From contig JBLWWK010000008.1 of NCBI GenBank assembly GCA_048267965.1, positions 52,184 to 116,183 of the forward strand: a stretch of DNA of 64,000 bases, given 5' to 3'. A model generated the notes under the pieces. That model searched no databases, was not told the DNA's origin, and worked only from the letters and a program-made list of their open reading frames with translations. Below are positions 26,154 to 32,851 of this stretch, piece after piece. This stretch comes from GCA-2705995 sp048267965. GTDB lineage: Bacteria > Bacteroidota > Bacteroidia > Flavobacteriales_G > Salibacteraceae. Made by a program: the position numbers and the translations under genes. Each line of letters opens with the position of its first letter. Within the stretch, counting starts at the first letter, position 1.

Positions 26154-27686
26154 ATGCCAAATTTTCAAGGAAAAAACGGATTGATTTTATTCAATCCAAG
26201 AAGTGCTAATACCAAGCACCGTTTACCCAATAGTATTTTGCAGGTGGCTGCCTCTATCGATGGGCTTTTGCCGTACGAAATAATTGATGGTAACATGGAA
26301 ACAGCTCCGCTTGAGGTGCTTAAACAGTTACTCGATTCGGGAAAGTTTCGTTACTTCGGTTGTACAGTAATGCCAGGGCAGCAGCTAGAACAAGCCATTC
26401 CGTTTACTAAATACATTAAAGAAAATTACCCAGATATTGTTGTTATTTGGGGAGGCTATTTTGCGGCCAATCAATACCGTGTTTCGTTAGATTCTGGCTG
26501 GGTAGATTATGTTATTAATGCGCAAGGCGATATTGCTTTTCCGCAATTGATCGAAGCGCTTGAGAAAGGGGAGAAATCGGGTCTTACCGAGATCAAAAAT
26601 TTAATTTTTAAGAAAAACGGTGAAATCGTGAAAACGGGTAAAGATCGTTTGCCCGATTTAGATCAACTTCCCCGTTATCCGTATCAAAAGCTCAATGACC
26701 GATATCCGCTAGAAAATTACATTGCTAAAACATTTCTGGGTTCTAGAACCATAAGTTATCACAGCAGTTTTGGCTGTCCGTTTACGTGTTCGTTTTGTGC
26801 GGTAGTTCCGCTCTACAACGCGCGTTGGAAAGGCAAATCTGCCGAAGGAATGATGAAAGATATCGATTGGTTTAAGTCAGAATTTGACATTAACGCCATA
26901 GAATTTCACGATAATAATTTCTTTACTGCCAGAAAACGAACGGTAGAATTTGCCAAGCAAATGTTGGGCAAAGGCATTAGTTGGTGGGGAGAAGGAAGAA
27001 TAGATACCATCAATAAATACAGCGATGAGGACCTAAAAATTATGCGCGACAGCGGTCTTAAAATGATTTTTTTAGGAGCCGAAACGGGCAACGATGAGGT
27101 GCTAAGCCAAATGGATAAAGGCGGAACCCAAAGTGCCGCTCAAATTCGTGAGTTCGCAGCAAGAATGGGCAAGTTTGATATTATTCCAGAATACTCTTTT
27201 GTGTTGGGAATGCCTGCAGAAACTGAAGAAAAAGTGATGGAGCAAATCGATAGCGACATCGCATTTATTCGAGAAATTAAAGAAATCAATCCGCAAACCG
27301 AAATCATTATTTATGTGTACAGCCCGGTTCCTACCGAGGGGTCTGATTTGTATGAGTTAATTACATCGAAAGGCTTTCGTTTTCCGGCCCATTTAGAAGA
27401 GTGGCTTTCGCCCGATTGGGAGAAATTTGATTTGCGTAAAAACCCGCTTACACCGTGGCTCACAGCCGAGATGATTGACAAAATAAAGAATTTTGAAACG
27501 GTGCTCAACGGCTACTATCCAACGGCATCAGACTTTAGAATTAAAGGCGTGAAGAAACAAATTTTACGTTCGGTTTCATCGGTTCGGTACAAAACGGGCT
27601 GGTACAGTTTTCCGTATGAAATTAAAGCCATGCACAAATTTTGGAAATATAGGCAGCCAGAAATTACGGGGTTTCACAGCGAGTAA
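26154..27686 (+). CDS. Cobalamin-domain radical SAM enzyme (4 of 4)
   Basis: The 510 residues consist of a B12-binding-like domain (about 1-150; LILFNPRSANTKHRLPNSIL, EIIDGNMETAP, VVIWGGYFAA) and a radical SAM domain with Cys208, Cys212 and Cys215 in GCPFTCSFCAV. MIFLGAETGNDEVLSQMDKGG is the GAESG-like region. It is the divergent partner of the gene at 24683-26101. The stop overlaps the end of the HAD phosphatase gene by 13 bases. Methylation or C-C bond formation on a lipid or sugar precursor is possible; nothing in the sequence fixes it. Confidence 0.86.
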   Translation: MPNFQGKNGLILFNPRSANTKHRLPNSILQVAASIDGLLPYEIIDGNMETAPLEVLKQLLDSGKFRYFGCTVMPGQQLEQAIPFTKYIKENYPDIVVIWGGYFAANQYRVSLDSGWVDYVINAQGDIAFPQLIEALEKGEKSGLTEIKNLIFKKNGEIVKTGKDRLPDLDQLPRYPYQKLNDRYPLENYIAKTFLGSRTISYHSSFGCPFTCSFCAVVPLYNARWKGKSAEGMMKDIDWFKSEFDINAIEFHDNNFFTARKRTVEFAKQMLGKGISWWGEGRIDTINKYSDEDLKIMRDSGLKMIFLGAETGNDEVLSQMDKGGTQSAAQIREFAARMGKFDIIPEYSFVLGMPAETEEKVMEQIDSDIAFIREIKEINPQTEIIIYVYSPVPTEGSDLYELITSKGFRFPAHLEEWLSPDWEKFDLRKNPLTPWLTAEMIDKIKNFETVLNGYYPTASDFRIKGVKKQILRSVSSVRYKTGWYSFPYEIKAMHKFWKYRQPEITGFHSE

Positions 27687-28261
27687 TTCGAGTTTTTGCG
27701 AAGAGAAATCATGGGCTGGTCGCTGGGTGAATCGCCAATGGCGTGTATGGTTTCGTAGTTTTCGAGCAGATAAATTCGCTTAATTTCTTCTACTTTTTGT
27801 AATCCTTTGCAGTTTGCGCTAGCCAATTTTCTTTCGGCTTTTAGCAACGAAATATCTAATTGAGTTGAAATTAGCGAAAAACCGTGTAAAGTGCACCACG
27901 GTTGGGTCCATAAATTGCAACTGGCGGTGACCACACAAATTTCGAAGCCTTGGTTTTTCCATTCGAGCGCTTGATTGACCAAGCGCGAATTCTCGTGCTG
28001 AGTGAGCACCTTTTTGGCAAAATGTTTGGCTAGTGCAGACAATTGGTGTTCAGAATATTTCTGTAGGAACCGATTTAAAAACAGAGCTTTCCATCTTTCT
28101 GTAGAAATTGTGCCCATTTTATGGGAGAAAAATGCAGGAAGCAGCGTGAACAAGTAGAAAAAATAGGTAGGTGGTTTCACTAAAAATCGCAGAAACAAGT
28201 GCATGCTGTCACCTTGAATCAGTGTTCCGTCTAAATCAATAAAAGCGATTTGTTTTTTCAC
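27674..28261 (-). CDS. HAD-IB phosphatase of the putative DPA operon
   Basis: The 195-residue protein has the four HAD motifs: DLDGT (Asp9 nucleophile and Asp11), TAS near residue 114, a lysine in KVEEIKR, and GDSPSDQ near 177 (the metal-binding aspartates). It is the last gene of a four-gene minus-strand operon in which each start overlaps the stop before it by 4 to 11 bases. In the DPA route the 5-phosphate of polyprenyl-phosphoryl-phosphoribose is removed before epimerisation; in mycobacteria Rv3807c is the candidate, a different fold. This HAD enzyme could fill that step here, by inference from position. Confidence 0.8.
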   Translation of the reverse strand: MKKQIAFIDLDGTLIQGDSMHLFLRFLVKPPTYFFYLFTLLPAFFSHKMGTISTERWKALFLNRFLQKYSEHQLSALAKHFAKKVLTQHENSRLVNQALEWKNQGFEICVVTASCNLWTQPWCTLHGFSLISTQLDISLLKAERKLASANCKGLQKVEEIKRIYLLENYETIHAIGDSPSDQPMISLRKNSNYSL

Positions 28262-28977
28262 AATTTCAGCTTTTTAAAGATGCTTTCTGGAATCAATCGA
28301 ATAACGAGCATAATTGCGTTCCACCAAAAATTAATACGAATGAAATGGTGTTTTTTCCGATGCGCCCAATAAATTTTATGGGCCACTTGTTCGGGTGTGG
28401 AGGTTAGCAACGCGGGTGTGGTTAAATGGCCAATCATTTTCGAACTCACATATCCTGGAATCACTTCTAAAACATAGATATTGTGGAGGTAAAGAGAATT
28501 GCGTAAGCCAGATAAGTAAGTAGAGAACCCTGCTTTGGCAGCACTGTAAAAAAGCGTGCTTTGTTTACCTCTTTCACCTGCCACTGAAGAAATGGCAATG
28601 ATTTTCCCAGCTTGTTTTTCTTTAAAATATTCGGCAAATAACTGCACTGATTCTACGGCAGATGTAAAATTGGTGGTGAGAATCGATTGCCTTTCGTCAA
28701 CCTCTTGAAAAGCTTGCTGATTGTTTCCCAATTTCCCAAATGCTACCAGTAATACATCGGTAGTTTGTCCGTGATTTTGAGCTATTTGCTCACGAGATTC
28801 TGAGTTGTTGGCATCGAAAAAAACAACTTCTGCCTGTAGTTGGTTTTGCTCAACAAAAGCAGATAATTCTGATGTGTTTCGGCTGGCTAAAACCAATGTA
28901 TAGCCTTCTTTTGCAAACCTAAATGCGGTGGCTTTTGCAATGTCTGAGTTGGCGCCAAGAACTACCAATTTTTTCAT
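28258..28977 (-). CDS. DprE2-like short-chain reductase
   Basis: The 239 residues form a short-chain dehydrogenase with nucleotide-binding GANSDIA (8-14), catalytic Ser130/131, Tyr144 and Lys148 (YSAAKAG). The ISSVAGERGKQS stretch is shared with mycobacterial DprE2 (Rv3791), which reduces the 2-keto intermediate made by DprE1 to give polyprenylphosphoryl-D-arabinose. A hydrophobic C-terminal segment (about 212-230) may bring it to the membrane. The ATG overlaps the DprE1-like stop by 4 bases. The pairing with a DprE1-like gene directly upstream is the strongest evidence for this role. Confidence 0.82.
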   Translation of the reverse strand: MKKLVVLGANSDIAKATAFRFAKEGYTLVLASRNTSELSAFVEQNQLQAEVVFFDANNSESREQIAQNHGQTTDVLLVAFGKLGNNQQAFQEVDERQSILTTNFTSAVESVQLFAEYFKEKQAGKIIAISSVAGERGKQSTLFYSAAKAGFSTYLSGLRNSLYLHNIYVLEVIPGYVSSKMIGHLTTPALLTSTPEQVAHKIYWAHRKKHHFIRINFWWNAIMLVIRLIPESIFKKLKL

Positions 28978-30233
28978 GAGTGCAAATGTATGCGCTTCGA
29001 AAAAGCCGATTGATATTTGCTTTGTTTCTTTGTCAATTCTTCAAATTTTGAGAAATTTCGGTAGGAACGCGTTATCTGCTCCCGATTTAAAAAACTGTCT
29101 TTAGCGAGATAAAACCTACTTCCTTTGGCAATTATTTCATCTGCCCAATTACTCAGCTCATCTTCTAAACCGGGCTGGTACTTTATATCGATGGTAAACG
29201 TAAAACCTGCTTTTGGAAAAGAAAGCCAACCTTCAGATTCTCTTTTCCCGAATTGTTTTATTGTGGGTATAAAACCAGTGAGTTTTTTGTCTTTTATTTT
29301 GTTGAAAACAAGTTCGATAGATGGAATAAGGTGTTTTTCATCTACCACAAATTGAAACTGAATAATGCCTTGTTTTCCGTAGAGTTTATTCCAGTTTTTG
29401 AGTTGATCTAACGGACAAAGAAACTGTCTGTAATGCACTATTTGTTGAGGTTTGGCGGTATAGTATTTAAGACTATTATACAAATTGAGTACCCAACGAG
29501 CGGTGAACCATCCTTTAAAATGAAAAGGCACGTTTTTCACTTTATTTGAAGATTGTACTTGTTTTTGGGTGGTAAACTTTCCCGTAATCAAATGGCCTTG
29601 ATGTTGATTTCGCAACCAAACAATTTTATAAGCGGCTTCTGAAGCTTTTAACGCTGAAATCAAGTTGTGAAGCCCAGTGATTGAGCGAGTTTCTTGCAAA
29701 ATGGCCGAAGAAATAAGGGGCTCAATTTTTATTTTAACAGATTGGATGTAGCCCGTTAACCCACAACCGCCAAGGGTAGCGCTAAACCATTCAGAATGGT
29801 GTTGCCGAGAACAAACCATAGCTCTTTTTTCTGTTTCTTGATAAAGCGTAATTTCCATTACATGGTGCCCAAAACTGCCTTTGTTTACATGGTTTTTACC
29901 GTGAACATCTGAAGCCACAGCGCCACCTATGCTGATGTCTAAAATACCCGGAACAACGGACAATGTAAACCCTTGATTTTCTAGGTAAATCAGAACTTTT
30001 TTCAGGGTAATTCCGGCTTCAACATGTATCCATTTTTCGGTGAGGTTTAGCGCTAAAATTTGGTTGTTTTTTAGCGCAGAAACGGTGCATTCTCCGTGCG
30101 CAATATCTCCGTAACTATTGCCCTTTCCTCGATAAATAAAGGGGTTTGTCGGTTGGGGTTCATTTATTTCGAAGAGGCGAGTGGTTCCTACCGGGAAGCC
30201 ACCAAAACCGCATATTTTTTGCTTAACAGGCAT
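28974..30233 (-). CDS. DprE1-like FAD-dependent oxidase
   Basis: The 419 residues belong to the FAD-linked vanillyl-alcohol oxidase fold. The FAD-binding segments are RGKGNSYGD (35-43) and GGAVASDVHGKNH (103-115); M. tuberculosis DprE1 has nearly the same SYGD and ACDIHGKNHH runs. Lys378 in YLAKDS matches the catalytic Lys418. The position of Cys387, the benzothiazinone target in M. tuberculosis, is Thr347 here (GFTFTID against GWNICVD, from memory). The enzyme would oxidise C2 of polyprenylphosphoryl-ribose. Neighbours on both sides are the other steps of the same route. One-mismatch motif copy at 29060-29069. Confidence 0.85.
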   Translation of the reverse strand: MPVKQKICGFGGFPVGTTRLFEINEPQPTNPFIYRGKGNSYGDIAHGECTVSALKNNQILALNLTEKWIHVEAGITLKKVLIYLENQGFTLSVVPGILDISIGGAVASDVHGKNHVNKGSFGHHVMEITLYQETEKRAMVCSRQHHSEWFSATLGGCGLTGYIQSVKIKIEPLISSAILQETRSITGLHNLISALKASEAAYKIVWLRNQHQGHLITGKFTTQKQVQSSNKVKNVPFHFKGWFTARWVLNLYNSLKYYTAKPQQIVHYRQFLCPLDQLKNWNKLYGKQGIIQFQFVVDEKHLIPSIELVFNKIKDKKLTGFIPTIKQFGKRESEGWLSFPKAGFTFTIDIKYQPGLEDELSNWADEIIAKGSRFYLAKDSFLNREQITRSYRNFSKFEELTKKQSKYQSAFSKRIHLHS

Positions 30234-31080
30234 ACAGCAAAATTACCCAAATCAACATCCAAAGTGCAGAAAGCGAGAGCAAATAGATATCACTTAAAAA
30301 GAGGGCAACAGGGTTGGCTAAAGTGGGTGTTTTTTGGTGAGTGAGTTGGATAATTCTATAGGAACCAAGCGCCACCAGAAAGGCAGTACTCAGCGGATAA
30401 ATAACGGGTAAATCTACCGTGTGAAACGCAAAACAATATAAAATATAAACCCCATTGATCACCAAAACACACACCGTAAAAAGAGTTTTGAAACCAGAAA
30501 GCGAATAGTGGTTCAATACAGGACGAGCTTTAAAATCTGGAGCATTCAATTTCATTTCTCGTATTCTCTTCATTAAAATCACCAAAAAAGAAATAAGAAT
30601 TACCTCTGCCAATAGCCAATTACTAATGGAGGTAGCGCTTACCCAGCTGCCAAAATACAGGCGAATGATAAAGCCACTCACCACAAAAATCATTTCTATG
30701 TAGGGCCATTGTTTTGCCTTAAATGAATAAAAAATGTTGAGAAAAAAATAGAGTAAAAACAGTTGAATCAATTGCCAAGAATTCTCAAGAAAGGTGGTAA
30801 GCATGAGGCTAATTAGTAACAGAGAAACGGAACCGATCATCCACCAAGGTGTTTGGTTGTTGGTGATAACACCTTTTTTATCAGGGTTATAACGGTCTGT
30901 TTTTCTGTCGGCCACATCGTTAATGAGGTAAACAGAAGAGGCCAATAACGAAAAACTCAAAAAAGCCAACAGAAGTTCAGGCCAATAGTGACCCAGGTTG
31001 AGTCCGAATAGAGCAGGAATAAAAATGAGCCAATTTTTTACCCAATGTTTTAATCGTAAATGCTGAAAAAAATTGCCCAT
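30223..31080 (-). CDS. UbiA-family polyprenyl-phosphate phosphoribosyltransferase-like protein
   Basis: The 285 residues have eight to nine membrane segments and open with RLKHWVKNWLIFIPALF. The first metal/diphosphate motif is NDVADRKTDRYNP (54-66), the NDxxDxxxDxxxP form, and the second region is YSFKAKQWPYIEM (about 117-129). This pattern matches mycobacterial Rv3806c, which joins PRPP to decaprenyl phosphate as the first DPA step, better than the menaquinone or haem prenyltransferases. It heads the operon with the DprE1-like, DprE2-like and HAD genes (11-base overlap with the next). Confidence 0.82.
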   Translation of the reverse strand: MGNFFQHLRLKHWVKNWLIFIPALFGLNLGHYWPELLLAFLSFSLLASSVYLINDVADRKTDRYNPDKKGVITNNQTPWWMIGSVSLLLISLMLTTFLENSWQLIQLFLLYFFLNIFYSFKAKQWPYIEMIFVVSGFIIRLYFGSWVSATSISNWLLAEVILISFLVILMKRIREMKLNAPDFKARPVLNHYSLSGFKTLFTVCVLVINGVYILYCFAFHTVDLPVIYPLSTAFLVALGSYRIIQLTHQKTPTLANPVALFLSDIYLLSLSALWMLIWVILLYAC

Positions 31081-31233
31081 GAATTTGCTGCTTAGAGAGC
31101 CTTAAAGAAGAGTGTTTGCTATAATTTCGATAAAAGTGAAAAGATTTTTTTTGTTGAGCGGTAAAAACTTTAATAAGCGAGAAAACTCAACGGCTATGCG
31201 GTATAAAAAGGGCAGAAAATATACATTTGAGCC

Positions 31234-31917
31234 GTGCGTAAACCCTTTAGAAAAGTTGTAAAAAACGGAGTATTTCGGTTGGTAGGTGGTGTTTTGAAAA
31301 AGGCCATAAAAACCGATTCTGTATATCGGTATCAATCGATTCGGTTACAGGTTCCGGATGGTGTTTTTCATCCGCGTTATTTTACAAGCACCCGTTTATT
31401 AAGAAGTTGGGTAGAACGAGAAGTTACTTCTTCTATGCGTGTGCTAGAATTGGGGTGTGGAAGCGGAATTGTTTCACTAGTTGCGGCCCAAAAAGGGGCA
31501 GAAGTGGTGGCGTCAGATATTAGTTCTCTAGCGGTAAATACATTAAAACAGAACGCTGCCGATAACAAGTTGAACGTAAAAGTGATTCAATCTGATTTGT
31601 GGAATGAAATTACCGAAAAACCGTTCGATGTAGTGCTAGTAAATCCGCCATTTTACCCGAAAAACCCACAGAAAGAAGCCGATAAAATGTGGTATTGCGG
31701 TGAGGATTTCGACTATTTTAAAAAATTCTTCGAACAGTTAAAAAAGCGGGTTCCTACCGAGAAAGTAATCATGGTTTTATCAGACGATTGTGATTTGAGC
31801 GCCATTCGAGAACTCGGCAGAAACCAAGGCTTTTCGTTGGTAGAAATAGAGCGTAAAAACGGAATTTCAGAGTGCAATATGTTGTATCAATTAGAACGGA
31901 TACACCAGCGGAGCTAG
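31234..31917 (+). CDS. PrmC/RsmC-like methyltransferase
   Basis: A 227-residue SAM-dependent methyltransferase with motif I VLELGCGSGIVSLVAAQ (about 70-86), VVASDISSLAVNTL and the NPPFY tetrad typical of N-methyltransferases acting on Gln side chains, adenine or guanine. The N-terminal 60 residues are basic. It begins with a GTG at 31234, divergent from the UbiA-like gene, and overlaps the convergent DUF5989-type gene by 27 bases. Target unknown; the NPPFY motif favours a nucleobase or protein amide over a sugar. Confidence 0.78.
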   Translation: MRKPFRKVVKNGVFRLVGGVLKKAIKTDSVYRYQSIRLQVPDGVFHPRYFTSTRLLRSWVEREVTSSMRVLELGCGSGIVSLVAAQKGAEVVASDISSLAVNTLKQNAADNKLNVKVIQSDLWNEITEKPFDVVLVNPPFYPKNPQKEADKMWYCGEDFDYFKKFFEQLKKRVPTEKVIMVLSDDCDLSAIRELGRNQGFSLVEIERKNGISECNMLYQLERIHQRS

Positions 31918-32046
31918 CACAGAACCTTCTCCTAAAATAATAAGCACAGACAGCAGAATCAGCACAATTACCAGTGGTAATAGCCAGTACTTTTTACGCT
32001 GAATAATAAAGCGAAAAAGGGAAATAACAATTTGAGCTCTTTTCAA
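31891..32046 (-). CDS. DUF5989-type small membrane protein (hidden gene)
   Basis: Read on the minus strand from a TTG at 32046, this frame gives 51 residues: a basic start (MKRAQIVISLFRFIIQRKK), the segment YWLLPLVIVLILLSVLIILG, and the end EGSVLAPLVYPF. The arrangement RKxYWLLP, one membrane segment, xGSxLAPxxY matches the DUF5989 family, usually encoded next to a carbamoyltransferase and an SxtJ-like protein. Those two genes are 7 kb away here (38972-41075). The start is uncertain because no ATG is present; the frame is open back to codon TGT at about 32077. Its end overlaps the convergent methyltransferase. Confidence 0.7.
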   Translation of the reverse strand: MKRAQIVISLFRFIIQRKKYWLLPLVIVLILLSVLIILGEGSVLAPLVYPF

Positions 32047-32128
32047 GAAAGATTGATTTTTTAGACGTTTTTCACATCAAAATGGCCAAAAGAATGCCGC
32101 AAAAGTAAAACAATGCTCATTTTATTTC

Positions 32129-32138
32129 GGTAGGAACC
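32129..32138 (+). repeat. Intergenic copy of the GGTAGGAACC motif
   Basis: TTTCGGTAGGAACC in the 142-base gap between the DUF5989-type gene and the beta-barrel gene at 32189, preceding it by 51 bases. There is no coding constraint here, so the match cannot be explained by amino acid sequence. Confidence 0.85.
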
Positions 32139-32188
32139 ATTTTTCGTCTTTTTTGAGCCCAACAGGTTGGTTTATCTTCGCACTAGAA

Positions 32189-32851
32189 ATGAAAAAGCTC
32201 TTATCAACACTCATTGTTTGCCTACTAGCATTAAGCGGTTTCAGTCAAGAATTATGGCTGGGAGCAGGTGTAAAAGCAGACATCGGTGAGCGATTTTCTG
32301 GAAGTGTAGAAAATCAAGTTCGGTTTACCGATTATGTAGAAGAGTGGCGTCTCGATTTAACCCAGTTGGGTGCAGAATACAAAGTGTTGCCTTGGGTAGA
32401 AATTGCGGGGAAATATAGGCATACGGTGGTGCATAGAAAAGACAATGAACATCGCTTTATGGGTGATGTAAAACTTGAAACCGATTTAGGTGAGTCTGAT
32501 TGGGAAGTAGGTTATCGGTTTCGTTATCAGGCAGAATGGGAAGTAGACCGAGAAGATTATTTAAACTTGGTAAGGAATAAAATTAGCGTGTCTAATAAGT
32601 TCAATAAATTGCTGAAAACAAGTTATTCAGCTGAGCTTTTTCATGGTTTATCACCAGAGTTTTCTACCAATCGGTATCGATTAACGGCTGCAGTAGAAAC
32701 CCGCTTGCTGAAAGTTTTCGATTTAGAAACGTTTATTCGCTACCAAAGCGAAGTAGAAGAAGCCGAAATTATTTTTGGTAACGAACCCGATAAAGGAACC
32801 ATTATCGGGATGACTCTCACTTACAAGTTCGATTTACTGAAAAACAACTAA
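32189..32851 (+). CDS. DUF2490-like outer-membrane beta-barrel protein
   Basis: The 220-residue product has a signal peptide (MKKLLSTLIVCLLALSGFSQ, cleavage after Gln20) and alternating amphipathic strands rich in Arg, Tyr and Glu (VENQVRFTDYVEEWRLD, WEVGYRFRYQAEWEVDRED, YRLTAAVETRLL), ending in LTYKFDL, a barrel-type last strand. This fits the DUF2490 family. I use the ATG at 32189, since the frame opens with a TTG and a non-signal stretch. Function unknown. Its end overlaps the convergent CotH gene by 18 bases. Confidence 0.78.
   Translation: MKKLLSTLIVCLLALSGFSQELWLGAGVKADIGERFSGSVENQVRFTDYVEEWRLDLTQLGAEYKVLPWVEIAGKYRHTVVHRKDNEHRFMGDVKLETDLGESDWEVGYRFRYQAEWEVDREDYLNLVRNKISVSNKFNKLLKTSYSAELFHGLSPEFSTNRYRLTAAVETRLLKVFDLETFIRYQSEVEEAEIIFGNEPDKGTIIGMTLTYKFDLLKNN

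Noticed and set aside
32153..32188. Longer TTG-started N terminus for the DUF2490-like protein
   Set aside because: The extra 12 residues precede a complete signal peptide that starts at the ATG at 32189.
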